Below, piece after piece: positions 33,811-44,550 of a stretch of DNA of 64,000 nucleotides. Each line of letters begins with the position of its first letter. Position 1 is the first letter of the stretch. The notes under the pieces are model-generated. The model saw only the letters and a list, made by a program, of their open reading frames with translations. It was not told the DNA's origin and did not search any database. A program made the position numbers and the translations under genes. Source of the DNA: Tenodera sinensis (Eukaryota; Arthropoda; Insecta; Mantodea; Mantidae); NCBI GenBank assembly GCA_030765045.1, contig CM060964.1, positions 151,409,205 to 151,473,204 on the forward strand, read 5' to 3'.

Positions 33811-34195
33811 TTGTTGTTAGCTAATGCTGGATTTCTGACAATGAAGTCATTAATCCTCTTGCTCTCCAATATTTTTCACTGATGGATGGGGTGTTAGAAA
33901 TGGCCGGGCATATTTGAAGGTGGTCTCGGTCCATTTCCTCTTGCAGATCACATAGAGGACAGAGTGGTGAAGAATATATCCCCATTCTGTTTAAATGTTT
34001 TGCCAGACAATTATGTCCTGTAATCAACCTGAAGGTTGCAACTACCGTTTTTTGAGGATACTCAGGAATTATTGTTTGAATTTTTGGTAGTTGCCATCTT
34101 TTATTTTTTTATTTTTCATAGTAATATTTTGCAATAATTTTTTTGAATTCAGAGTTGACTAATCTTTTAGCTGCATAAAATGGTAGATTTTTAGT
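33811..34195 (-). pseudogene. LINE C-terminal fragment, copy 2 of the 6895-8075 family
   Basis: Minus-strand homologue of 7690-8075: ITGHNCLAKHLNRMGIYSS, CPLCDLQEEMDRDHLQICP and EKYWRARGLMTS, ending in GCTAACAACAAC at 33811. The RNase H domain itself is missing. It abuts an RT fragment of another LINE at about 34210. Confidence 0.85.
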
Positions 34196-34214
34196 GTTAA
34201 ATTACCTAATTTTA

Positions 34215-34600
34215 TGCCAGTTGTTATTTTATTCTGCCATTTCTACTTTGGCTCTGTCTACATATATGTTAAATAATGTTGGGGACAGTGGACAGCCTTG
34301 TTTAACACCCTGATTTACTGATAATGTTTTACGTATCTTATTCCTTATTTTTACTGATATTCTCGTTTCATATAAACTTTTAATAAATTTTTGTAGATGT
34401 ATTGGGTATCCTTGTTCACTTAATATGTTGCATAGTATGTTTCTTGAAACCTTCTCAAAGGCTTTTATATAATCCACAAATATAAGTTGTTAAATTAAAT
34501 TCTCTTTTTTTCTGAATTATCTGTTGTAGCACAAACACACAATCCAAACAGGATCGTCCCTTCCTAAATCCACATTACATTTCATTTAATTTTACTTAGC
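34215..34600 (-). pseudogene. LINE reverse transcriptase fragment
   Basis: Minus strand: near 34590-34540 a GFRKGRSCLDCVFVLQQ-like block, then FVDYIKAFEKVSRNILCNIL (motif A), ISVKIRNKIRKTLSVNQGVKQGCPLSPTLFNIYVD (motif B) ending near 34229. The YADD region is absent. It differs from the CR1/Jockey copies (GVKQGCPLSP instead of GVPQGSILGP), so it belongs to an RTE- or related clade. Confidence 0.78.
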
Positions 34601-34639
34601 TAGTTGTTTTAATGACAAATCATTGCTAATTGCACTTAA

Positions 34640-35570
34640 TACCTGTTCAAAAGCTATTTAAGAGTATGTGTACTGAAGAACTGACAGTAGATGCTGTGCC
34701 TTGCAAATCAAATATAGCAGAATGATGAGACGTACAGGCTGTAATAGCTTAGTGAAAGTTTTAAACATTCAAGTATTGCAATTCATATGCAGCCAAATTA
34801 TATTTTGTAAATACATATTATGTTAGTCTTACCACTGCAGGAAAGTATTTGATTTTGTTTCTGCACATAACCACAAAATTATCACTGCTGTGTTTTCATA
34901 TTGCTTGTATATAATGTGTCTTATGCTCAATATTAAAATCAATGTTTATGTATATATGCAACTAAACTGTACATTTCCTTGACATGTTCAATGTTCACAG
35001 TACTTTATGGCTACTAGTGACTATATCGCAAGACTTTCCCTAATAATTCAATATTTGCTTTATAGTTTTGCAAAAAGCTTAAAAGCCTTTTTTTAAAGTA
35101 TATGTTCAGATTAAAATATATTATAATTTTTCATTAGACTCTGTATATAAATCATCTCTAAAGCTGATGACCTTATACCCTTTGGACCTGGTGTATAGAG
35201 CAAGAAAAAGATAAGACAAAAGCACTTGGTTACATTTAATAATTCAGCAACAGCTAATGCTTCAAAAAATGTTAAGTGGAATAAAGAAGAACATAAGGGA
35301 ATTCTGTAGCAGACCTAATTAGGATATGCTTACACATTATTGCTTGAATAGTATGAATCAAATGCATATCAAGAGTTGAAATCTTACAGAAGTGCTCATG
35401 TTAATTTTAATAAATTCAAGGATGCAAAAACTGCAGCATGTATTAATAAGATAGTGTGAATTTCCTCTTTTGTTATTGCTGCTTTTGTTTAAATTGTTTT
35501 GCTTTTGTGTAAATGTTCAGTCAGTTTTTTACTACTACATTTTTGTAAATATTTTGTAATTTGTACTATT
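34640..35570. other. Intron upstream of GBF1 tail exon
   Basis: No gene or element recognised; the last 40 bp contain the pyrimidine-rich acceptor region. Confidence 0.4.
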
Positions 35571-35574
35571 GTAG

Positions 35575-35822
35575 GCCCTGAATTGAGAGAGAAGGAAGAT
35601 ATCAATATTTACACAGCTGAAACAAGCACTCGGATACCTCAACAAACTAGTATAAACATTCCAAGAGTATCTGAATATGATACTATACAATTAGAACCAT
35701 CTTTGTTAGCTACAGAAACAGTAATTAGTTCAGCTGTTAAAAGTAATTCAGCAAGTGTTATACTACAGCTTCCAGCTCACACTTTATCAACAGCTCCTAT
35801 ATTTACACACATGGGACAGCAG
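35575..35822 (+). CDS. GBF1: GBF1 penultimate coding exon (C-terminal tail)
   Basis: Assigned to GBF1 by splicing phase and position as well as weak sequence resemblance. Acceptor TTGTAG ends at 35574; the exon starts with GC, which completes the glycine codon left open by the 12758 donor, giving HPSG-PELREKED. It runs 248 bp without a stop to CAGCAG at 35822 followed by GTATTT. The encoded tail is Ser/Thr/Pro-rich and low in conservation, as the GBF1 C terminus is; a segment SVILQLPAHTLSTAP resembles the LILQPLASPL-type hydrophobic stretch near the end of vertebrate GBF1. An alternative is an unrelated gene, but matching phase on both sides argues for GBF1. Confidence 0.8.
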
Positions 35823-36164
35823 GTATTTATAATTAACTAATTTTATTTCAGTGCTCATTTAGTTAATGTATAATTTGTTTTTGTACTATATAATGATATA
35901 CTTCCATACCTATGTCTGGAAAACGGGAGGAAAAAATGCATATAGAGTCAGATGGCGCACTTTAAAATATTTATTGTTTAATGTTATTCTAAAAATTTAA
36001 GGGCTTGATTCTCTATCTCTCTGTCCTTTCTTCTCCTGATCCCTCATCTCCCACATCTTTCGCGCCCTGCCTCTCAATCATCCACTTCATATGTGAACTA
36101 TATTTCAGCAGCAATAGAAGGCATTAAACCCAAGTAATATTCTATACAGTAATATAAATGACAG

Positions 36165-36330
36165 GTTCTGTGCTCTAGTGGTTAGCATGCTAACTTCTAG
36201 ATCAGGAGATCCCATATTCAATTCCTGGCTAGAGGATGGGAATTTTTGTTTTGCCAGGGTTGCTGCTCACCCTCCCTAGAGTCTGGAAGTATGAGGGAAA
36301 GTGTAAATATGTGTGCAACTATAATGCTAA
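36165..36330 (+). mobile_element. tRNA-derived SINE remnant
   Basis: GTGCTCTAGTGGTTAGCATGC (A-box) and CATATTCAATTCCTGG (B-box) at normal spacing, then GCCAGGGTTGCTGCTCACCCTCC. Boundaries approximate. Its head resembles the SINE at 41345. Confidence 0.6.
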
Positions 36331-36339
36331 TAAAGAAAA

Positions 36340-37350
36340 TCCAATGTAAACAAACTCTTAAGATTAAAAGAATAGGAAATGAACAAACATCATTGCCAAA
36401 GGTAAAGTCACCAATAGAACTTTAGATGTTAAACGGTGGTATATGAATGGAACAAAACAAAAATATAATATAAAGAAAGCTGTTCCTCCTAGTGTGTCAT
36501 GTTGCAAAAGATAGAAAGGTATTTCAATGCCTTTTTGGGATGGTTACACCCATTCTTATATAATTAAATACCCGCTAAACTACTTTCTTCTTATTAAGGC
36601 TAGATAGGTTGCACTGGAAAGTTGACCCTACATAGTTAAGTAATCTCAGAAGTGTAATATACTTTCAAAATGATATGTATTGTAAACAGAAATGGACAGC
36701 TCCGTGTGGAACACCTAAAGTATCCTATAATTCAACTTTAAGGGAGTAGCGATCACAACATTTCTGTAAATTTGTTTCTTTTAAGTAATAACAAAGAACA
36801 GTAAATCTCATTTGGATTCCTTAATGGTGTGTTTCATTCACATAAAGAGAGTGAATTTATTGAAGAGTTCTGCTTACTCCAACTGAAGGCAGCTGCACAC
36901 AAGGTTTACCACAGTCCAAAGTATTAAAATAACAATACGGACATAACTAAGTAATTTTTACTGAAACAGATTTAAATATGTATAAATAGACTATATGCAG
37001 TATAAAATTATTGGTTAATTTCTGGCACATAATTACATTCATAAATAATGGATGTAAAATTATAACAGTAATCCCTAGGAATAGACATAAAATTATTTAT
37101 AACATTAAATATTAAATGTTGTACATATGATTATTTAACATAAGTGACCCTTTAATTATGGAAGAGTTGTTTTTTTGATAAATGCATTTTTTAATTGAAA
37201 TTTTCGGCAGAATTACTTAAACAAGCTTAGAATGATTCCTCTAACTCCTAACTTGACTTAAGATTAACTGATATTTTTCACAGTAGTATGGCTTGGTTGG
37301 TACATAAATGTTGCATTTTGCCTTGTGCACTTCTGCAAATTGATCTTCAT
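36340..37350. other. GBF1 last intron, no recognised feature
   Basis: AT-rich; no motifs seen. Confidence 0.4.
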
Positions 37351-37354
37351 TTAA

Positions 37355-37581
37355 TTTAAAAGCTGAGTTAATTAATAACACTGAACAACACTTACAACAT
37401 ATTTTTCCGGGACGCGTTTCGAAGGTAACTTTCCTCCATTATCAACCGGACAATAACTGGGTTTCCATGGTGCTTGATGGTGCAGATGGTGATGCTTCTT
37501 CTGGTGTTTCTTCTGGTGGCGGTTCAGTGAACTTACTGAAAATGTCTCTCTGAGACATTCGACATTCGACATTCGACATTC
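37355..37581 (-). mobile_element. Penelope element 3' end, second copy
   Basis: Near-identical over about 200 bp to 16109-16330 (TGAGTTAATTAATAACACTG, TTTTTCCGGGACG, CATTATCAACCGGACAATAA) and encoding DIFSKFTEPPPEETPEEASPSAPSS. Homology stops at a four-unit GACATTC tandem (37554-37581); the other copy has one related unit at that place. Beyond it an RTE-like fragment begins. It is severely 5'-truncated. Confidence 0.88.
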
Positions 37582-37589
37582 CTCTTTCC

Positions 37590-38320
37590 TTCATCTTATG
37601 TGTATTTCTGATAATAATATCTGCAAGAAATTTGTCAGGCATTCTACCAGATGATGTTTTAAATGAGTATGTCTTTGACATATAAAACAATAAAGCTAAA
37701 TGTGTGGTGAGGTTCTAACATGGATTTTGTTGCCGAAGGATGTCATTTATTTTGTAATTTATATATATGTTCCCTTGAGTCAGATATAGATTGGTTATGA
37801 AAGTTAATACCAGATATTGAATACTTTCATCTTCAGCTATTGAGGAAATTGAAATTCATGTCATTCCAAAAGGTGATGCTGAATGTTTCCTTTTTTAATT
37901 GATATGCATTTGATTTTCAGCATTGTTCACTGTTGTCTACTATAACCATGTCATCTTCAGATCGCTGATGAACATGCAGTTGAACGCCCTTAAACCTACA
38001 TCCATCTCATCTTCAGATTCTGTGAACATCGGATTGATCTAATATTCATGTTCATTGATGTTTCTATCTGAAGAGAGTTCACTAATGATGTGGTTAGCAG
38101 TAAGATTAAATAGAATAAGTGAAAATGGGTTCTTTGCATTACTCTTTTTGTGTATTAATAGGTTCTGACTCATATGGTTAGCCCCTATCTGTGTTGTATT
38201 ATTTTGTTGTAATTTTGTGATTAGGTTAATTAGTTTGTATGGCAGAGAAAGTACTGCAAGTGTATTAATAAGATGTTTTTGTCCCACATTATCAAAAGGT
38301 TTGCTGATGTTTAAAAATAA
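37590..38320 (-). pseudogene. LINE reverse transcriptase fragment (RTE-like)
   Basis: Minus strand from 38320: LFLNISKPFDNVGQKHLINTL (motif A), LPYKLINLITKLQQNNTTQI, NPFSLILFNLTANHIISEL (motif B with K-G-N-P-x-S) to 38039. DDMVIVDNSEQC (YADD region) appears near 37960 in another frame, then a degraded C-terminal part with NFLNS..K to about 37840. Several stops. It is cut at 38320 by an LTR. Confidence 0.7.
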
Positions 38321-38782
38321 TGTGACAAATGACGAGTTCAGTAACTTTTAATGTCACTTTATTTCTTCTAAAACTAAATTACAAAACACAGTTCTCTGTT
38401 TTATTGCTAACACAATTTACAATTTATCTTGACCTTGCAGCTCACAGCTGTTCTGTTCTATCAAGACCTTGACACAAATACTGCTCACTAAACACAAACA
38501 ACTCTAACTCACTAGAAACTGCCTCTGACTGGGTCAGCACTCTCTTTTCAACTCTCTCCACACTCACCCAACAAACACTCGCTTTTATAGCCAGGAATTT
38601 GGTGTCATCGATTTCTCTGGAAATACACATTTTCTCTAAACTTCTCATACTGTCTAGAACCAGGCCTTTGTTCTCGCCATGCTCAGTATTATCTTTGTTT
38701 ACCATCTGTGTGTTGCCTAGCAACATAGTGGTGTGAGGTAGCTAACCTCAAGCATCCTTTGAAGTGTGTAACCACCGTGACA
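38321..38782 (-). mobile_element. 3' LTR of a Ty3/gypsy-like retrotransposon
   Basis: On the minus strand the unit starts TGTCACGG and ends TTTGTCACA (TG...CA), has a TATAAAAG box at 38589-38582, AATAAA polyadenylation signals at about 38409 and 38363, and is 462 bp long. Immediately upstream of its 5' end is a polypurine tract AAGGAGGGAGCAG (complement of 38783-38795), so this is a 3' LTR with the internal region lying to the right. No gag-pol domain is recognised beyond 38796. The 94-codon frame at 38442-38726 is part of the LTR, not a gene. Confidence 0.75.
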
Positions 38783-38795
38783 CTGCTCCCTCCTT

Positions 38796-39460
38796 AGGGC
38801 TGGTCATCCCGCATCACTATTACTGACTGACACATTATGTGCTTTAGAGCTTGTTGTATATTTTTTCTGTTGCATCTGTTGGAACCACCAAGCTTACTCT
38901 GATTCATTTTACCCTTTTAGATTTATTCCTTGACTCCACTCAGTACTGTGTCGTTCTGTGTGTATCAAGGTGGCTAGTATTCCTCCTGTCTTTTAGCCAC
39001 AGGTTCTGTAGCTGCAGCTGCTGACACCATTTTTTTAATTTTCATTTGTGGGGTTAGTGTTTCAAATGAGTAATACTATGCCTTAACACATTTTATCATT
39101 AGTGTTTGCTAGCTTTAATAATTAGGCTGGCTAATAACCCTAGGTATAGTACACCCTGGTTCCTCATTCTCTGCTCACAACTCCATTTCCAGGTTGCAAA
39201 GACCACATTTATCATCTGGGAGGCACTCTGGGTACTAACCACATCCCACCCTCCGCTGTTGCACCCCACTCCATTATGCTCATTGTTGGCAGTGGTGGGG
39301 GGATGTGATGGTTCAGTAGTAGGCCTTGGCCCTGCATAGCAAGTCAATCAATGTTGTCAGTTATTTGGCTTACATTTTAGCACTGCATTTAACAATAACA
39401 CTGTCGTTTCTATCTTAAGTTTAAAATCTGAGTTCAAGCATAATCAAAGGTATAAATTGC
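38796..39460. other. Possible LTR-element internal remnant and SINE tail
   Basis: The first part should be the end of the LTR element's internal region, but no pol motif is visible. GGCACTCTGGGTACTAACCACATCCCACC at about 39222-39250 resembles GGGTGCTGACCATGTCCCACC in the SINE at 48283-48560. Confidence 0.35.
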
Positions 39461-39482
39461 ATAAAACAAGAGTATGTTTTAA

Positions 39483-39920
39483 GGGAAAGACAGAGTGAAA
39501 CTGGAAAATTGAATGCTATGACCGGGATTTGAACCACGGATCAACCAGTTACTGTCTGGCTGCTCTAACCACTAAGCTATCATGGCCAACATGCCGATAT
39601 GACATTAAATTCTCCAACTCACTTGCATTATTCCCGGTAAACCACACAAGATCTTAATTTACTCTGAGATAACATATCTTAATGGTGACTTACATGTAAG
39701 TACTTAAGTCCCGGACTTCTAGTTTTAACCAACTGTAACGTCAGTTAATGTAATTAATGTTTTTTCACACAAAAGCTGTGTGTAGGACAAGATTGGAAAG
39801 GGTAGAGTGAGACTGGAACATGACCTGGTCATGGCATTCAATTTTTCAGCCTCACTCTACCCTTTCCAGTCATGTCCTACACACAGCTTTTGTGTGAAAA
39901 AAACATTAATTACATTAATT
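39483..39920 (-). mobile_element. Composite SINE insertion with internal hairpin
   Basis: A 438-bp unit between exact 17-bp direct repeats ACAAGAGTATGTTTTAA (39466-39482 and 39921-39937). On the minus strand it has a tRNA-like part (A-box TAGCTTAGTGGTTAGAGCA, B-box GGTTCAAATCCC). The right half is a foldback: about 68-bp arms at 39746-39813 and 39851-39918 with few mismatches, whose loop repeats the start of the unit (GAAAATTGAATGC(T/C)ATGACC) in inverse. Looks like a template-switch product captured during retrotransposition. Confidence 0.8.
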
Positions 39921-40248
39921 ACAAGAGTATGTTTTAAATTTTTCTCAGTATTTCGGATAAATGAGTAAGTGTATGTTAAAACCTCCTCTCAGTATTACAA
40001 TGAACGAAAGAAGGTGTAGATTACTGCACTACATTGATAGAATGATAATTAAGTATACCATGGAACTGGAAACTTTGCAATTATATATACATTCTGAAAG
40101 ATGTTAGTACTTTGAAGCCCCAAGTATTTTGAGTGAATTATTATGAAGTATTTCATAGATAAGTTTACATTCTGTCACTTTGTAACTTAGGTAATTTAAT
40201 GTATTTTGAAACAGATAGTCACTTCTAGCTAATTTTATTTGTTTTCAG

Positions 40249-40278
40249 AATGCTTTTTGTGCTGGAGCAGAAACTTAA
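40249..40278 (+). CDS. GBF1: GBF1 terminal coding exon with stop
   Basis: After a good acceptor (TTTTATTTGTTTTCAG ending 40248) the reading frame continues in phase 0 from the 35822 donor: NAFCAGAET then TAA at 40276-40278. It is only nine codons long. Support is the exact phase match, a strong polypyrimidine tract and the expected short distance to the protein's end; there is no conserved motif in so short a piece. The alternative is that the frame at 35822 ends differently in the intron (a read-through would stop at 35838-35840). Confidence 0.65.
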   Translation, partial: NAFCAGAET

Positions 40279-41340
40279 CCAACAAGGAAAGATAAGAACT
40301 TGGTTTTGCTCCTACAATGCTTCAGACAGAGTACATCTGTTCAGAGTATGTGAAGGATGCTGACAATTATATGGCAGTGTACAACCGCTCCTTTCGGCAT
40401 GTCATTGATTCATATGCCTTTATTACCTTTTATTTTGTATAATATCAAGTATTATAATATATTACATACTTTATAAGTTGATTGTGAAGAACCTATTTGT
40501 TTAAAAATATAACAGTAAAGAAATGTTCTCGTAATTTAAAAATAAGTGTGAAATGAGATATCTAAAAAGTTTCTACTTTAAAATGATATTTCATTCTGTT
40601 GGAAAAAGCACCATTGACCAGCATTAAAAGGTAAAGAATGGAAGCCAGGAAATAGTCCTTATACCTAGGGACACAATTTTTTGGTGGATCGCAATGGCAT
40701 GAAATATGTTAATATACAATAAAAGGGCTTCAGAATCAATTCTATTACAATTGTCTGCATAGTTACCAACGTTTACTCTCGCGATTAAACGTGAATTTTA
40801 ATGCAACTCGCAAAATGAGTATGATTTACCACTAAATTAGTAATTCATTGCAATGTGTACTTGCAAAATGAATGTTTATTTATGATTTAACATGAAGTTA
40901 ACATTTCATTGTGATGTCTCTGCGAAACTGACATTAAAAGATTTATTTCAGGAATGATACTTTCACTTTCTGCAACATAGAAAGTCAGATGCAAGGTCAA
41001 GTGTTCAAGCTCCGTGTGGCTGGAAGAAATGCAGCTATGTTCACAATAAGCGGGAAAGGTATATGAGAATGGCAGGGAAGATAGGTTGACAGACAGTTTG
41101 GCGTTGGTTTTCCTGCACTCCGTAAGCACACATAGCTTAGACTCAAACGATAAGTTAACATGTATTTTACAGAAGGCTGGGATAGACAGCAGGGAGCACG
41201 ACTTTAATGTCAAAAATGGTGGGCGTTTGACACTGAGTTTGTTTTGGTATTGATGCACTGTAGAGCCAAGGTGCATGATTGTACAGTTACATTAAAACAA
41301 GTCCATTCTGACAGCTAGGTGCACACATGCGCTTGAAAGA
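40279..41340. other. GBF1 3' UTR and downstream sequence
   Basis: No gene recognised; the minus-strand 129-codon frame at 40887-41276 lacks any family feature. Confidence 0.4.
40718..40723 (+). terminator. Candidate poly(A) signal of GBF1
   Basis: First clear AATAAA hexamer downstream of the GBF1 stop, about 440 bp into the putative 3' UTR. The sequence is AT-rich and such hexamers are frequent by chance, so this is only a candidate. Confidence 0.25.
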
Positions 41341-41344
41341 GTTT

Positions 41345-41640
41345 CCATGGCAACAAACCGTCATCCATGGTCTGGGGGTAACATGCTAGCCTCTGGTTCC
41401 CTAAGTTGCAGGTTCAAACCCGATGGAGGGCAGTGAATTTTTATGGGTGCAAAAATCCTTAGCATAGCTTTCTTTGGAAGGGAAGTAAAGTCGGTGGTCC
41501 CATATCATAGATTTACTGCATGTAAAATAACCTCAAGCTTGATAGAGAGGCCTATGAGCAAAACTAAGCGGTCTTTCATGCCCAATGTATAACGGCATGC
41601 TGAGAACCACAGTCTATGTACCTATATTCCAATTTCTAAT
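41345..41640 (+). mobile_element. tRNA-derived SINE
   Basis: CATGGTCTGGGGGTAACATGC (A-box) and GGTTCAAACCCGATGG (B-box), then a body with GGTCCCATATCATAGATTTA and CATGTAAAATAACCTCAAGC. No target duplication noted. Confidence 0.65.
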
Positions 41641-42149
41641 GGTGATTGTGAACAAGCCCTTTCAGTGTAAAATATTTTGTCGGATAAAAGAACCAACATT
41701 ATAGCATGGAGCTTAGAAACCATGCTTACCTGTTATTTCAATGAAAATACTACATATAACATTTGAAATGTGAATTATAACAGCAACATTTTATATTTTA
41801 TTTCACCGCTTTTATCCCACGTTGAGCCTTGTTTTTATACCGACATTCACAATTTTTATTCACCATAAAATTGTGTCCCTAACCATACCACAAAATATCA
41901 TTAGCTAGATATCCAAAAATTGAGCTGAAGGTTTTAAGTTGTGCTGTGCAAAATGGCTAGGTAATCATATATGTGCTCTGAGGACTAGGTTATCCTTTAC
42001 TTGTGTCCCTTACTTCATACTACTGCTTTTCTAAAGAGTACTGTTATAGTCCTAAACACCGTAATAAAAAGTGGCTAGAGAATCAATTAAGAGAGTGCAG
42101 TACGTCATGTTCACAGAAGTTCAGCATTAGAAATTATAATGGTAATTTC

Positions 42150-42250
42150 TAAGATTAAGTGGTAAGATTGCTATCTACACAGCAGAAGACTAAGATTCAA
42201 ACCTAGCTTCATGATGATGGGAGGTGAGAAATAATGCACTGCCATTATGT
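42150..42250 (+). mobile_element. tRNA-like sequence upstream of satellite
   Basis: GTGGTAAGATTGCTATCT (A-box-like) and AGATTCAAACCTAGC (B-box-like), directly followed by the 89-bp tandem array. Confidence 0.45.
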
Positions 42251-42254
42251 GATA

Positions 42255-42859
42255 CCTGGGGACCAAATGAAGAGCTTCTTTATCGGAAAGTTGCAGGTTT
42301 GGAATGCATTGATGTATTGTCCTAGCAGTATATGGTCACTGGAGATCAGTTGAAGAGCCCCTTTATCAGAAAGTAGTGGCTGCAGGTTTGGAATGCATTG
42401 ATACATTGTCCTAGCAGTATATGGTCCCTGGGGAACAGTTGAAGAGCCCCTTTATCAGAAAGTAGTGGCTGCAGGTTTGGAATGCATTGATACATTGTCC
42501 TAGCAGTATATGATCACTGGGGAACAGTTGGAAGAGCCCCTTTATCAGAAAGTAGTGGCTGCAGGTTTGGAATGCATTGATAGATTGTCCTAGCAGTATA
42601 TGGTCACTGGGGATCAGTTGAAGAGCCCCTTTATCAGAAAGTAGTGGCTGCAGGTTTGGAATGCATTGATACATTGTCCTAGCAGTATATGGTCCCTGGG
42701 GAACAGTTGAAGAGCCCCGTTATCAGAAAGTAGTGGCTGCAGGTTTGGAATGCATTGATACATTGTCCTAACAGTATATGGTCACTGGGGAACAGTTGAA
42801 GAGCCCCTTTATCAGAAAGTAGTGGCTGCAGGTTTGGAATGCATTGATACATTGTCCTA
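42255..42859 (+). repeat. 89-bp tandem repeat array, left part
   Basis: CCTAGCAGTATATGG recurs at 42321, 42410, 42499, 42589, 42678, 42767 and (truncated) 42856, giving a period of 89-90 bp. Units contain GAACAGTTGAAGAGCCCC and AGTAGTGGCTGCAGGTTTGG. Units differ at a few positions. The array is broken at 42859 by a transposon and resumes at 45436. Confidence 0.95.
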
Positions 42860-43308
42860 AAGGGAGCACGAAATAAGAAGGCACATGAGTAGCTCCAATC
42901 CCTACTCCGCTATGGAGCGCTGTTGCCGGCTCATATGGCTATGCGAAAGAAAGAGAGGGGAGATATGCACGTGAGCGTTACCGGTAGACAGCAGCGAGGA
43001 CGGCGAAGGATTGCAAGGTGCACATTTAAAACCTGTCATAACAATTTCAATCTCTTTAAAATGAGACAATAGGCTCTAATCGTGTAATTTGCTTCAAATA
43101 TAAATTCCTCATCTAAGCAGATAATTTTCATTTGCAATCTAATGTTTCAACGGAGTTCATATCTTTCAAGTTGAAAATTGGGCCTAGGTGATAAAACATT
43201 ACAATGTTGAGTTTTTAGTTTGTTTTATTATATCCGATTCTCTAGGAACGTTTTCGTGTAAATATTTTACCGGAGTGAAAATGAGAGAGTTACGTGACAG
43301 TTTGAATA

Positions 43309-43964
43309 CCGTATTTTATCGCGTAATTCCCCCCCCCCCCCCCCTTTTTCTTCTCAAAAAATTTGCTTGAAGACACTGGGGAGGGAATTATACGAGTGGT
43401 GCTTCTAGGAATTCAGAAAGAAAGGGAAATCATGTAGTCTTATGTGAAAGTTATATAGGTATACAGTAATTTGTGAATGAACTGGATACATACCACGGTT
43501 TCATTGGGCCTACAATGTATTGTTTCATTGTTTCTTTTCTCTATTCTACGGTCTCACTTTCGTCACTATCATCACTATTTTCATTTATATCTGGCTCAGA
43601 TAACACATCTTCATGTTCACTACTCCACCACATGTCATCAGAACCATTAATGGCACAAATACCAGTTTTTTTTTAAACTCTTCTTAACAATGACGACTTG
43701 TAACAAACTGACTTAGAAACACGTCTGCAATTTCACATTTCAATTTTATGATACGTTGTGACAATGGCAATACGAGTATTTTTGTGGCAAGCGCTGCGTT
43801 GATTGTTGTCCATTATAAAGTCATTTGAAGGCTGCTCCAATACGAAGGAACCAGGAGAGGAATTATCCGATGTTTAATAGGTAAATAATTTTTAGTGATG
43901 AAAAATCATAGGGGAGGGAAATATGCGAGGGGGGGGGGGGGGGGCTTTATGCGATAAAATACGG
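43309..43964 (-). mobile_element. pogo/Tigger-like nonautonomous element (nested)
   Basis: Flanked by TA (43307-43308, 43965-43966); inverted ends CCGTATTTTATCGC(G/A)TAA, each followed by a long C/G homopolymer (43328-43344 and 43929-43944). On the minus strand 43676-43473 reads INGSDDMWWSSEHEDVLSEPD then an acidic Ser/Asp/Glu tail and stop, resembling the C terminus of pogo/Tigger transposases. The rest of the gene is missing. Confidence 0.7.
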
Positions 43965-44550
43965 TAAATCTAAATGGAGGTCCTAGTTGTGCAATTTGAG
44001 GCATTTTCTGATAGGTATTTCTCACATTTTTCTCAATTTTTCTAAGTGTCTATACAGAGTTTCTGCACATATGTTAATCAGTTTCTATATTAGGTATTCT
44101 AAGTAAAAATCTACATAATTAAGCAACAAATGCCTAAGCACAATTTCAAGCCACCTTTTACGAGTAATATTCCAATGTGGGCTTCTCGGTTGTGTATTTT
44201 AGACATTTCAGCACTTAACATATTCCTTATGGTGCAATTTGTAAGTTATCATAGCGAAGCTCCGGAAATTGTTTCCCCAATATGTGCCAACCAGAATTTG
44301 CAATGTGGTTATTAATATAAGGCAAGTATGTTAGGCTAACATGCTCATCAAAGTTTATATGATATTACATATAGCAAAAACCAAAACTCACCATTGAACA
44401 AAATATTTTTTTTAAACCAGCTGCGTGAAGACTATTTTTAGAAAACGTATTTTATAGCTCAGTAAGAAACATAGATATGCAGTGTTGATTAAAAATTGTG
44501 AACATTGTATCGCAAAGAGAATTTGTCATAAAATAGCTTACATTTTTGGT

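Noticed and set aside
38442..38726. 94-codon minus-strand open frame
   Set aside because: It lies wholly within the LTR, overlapping its TATA box and R region.
40887..41276. 129-codon minus-strand open frame
   Set aside because: No family resemblance and no splice context; it could be a lineage-specific gene, but nothing supports it.
42411..42674. Repeated-peptide open frame on the minus strand
   Set aside because: The peptide repeats only because the 89-bp DNA repeat is nearly in frame (three units); no start context or conservation.
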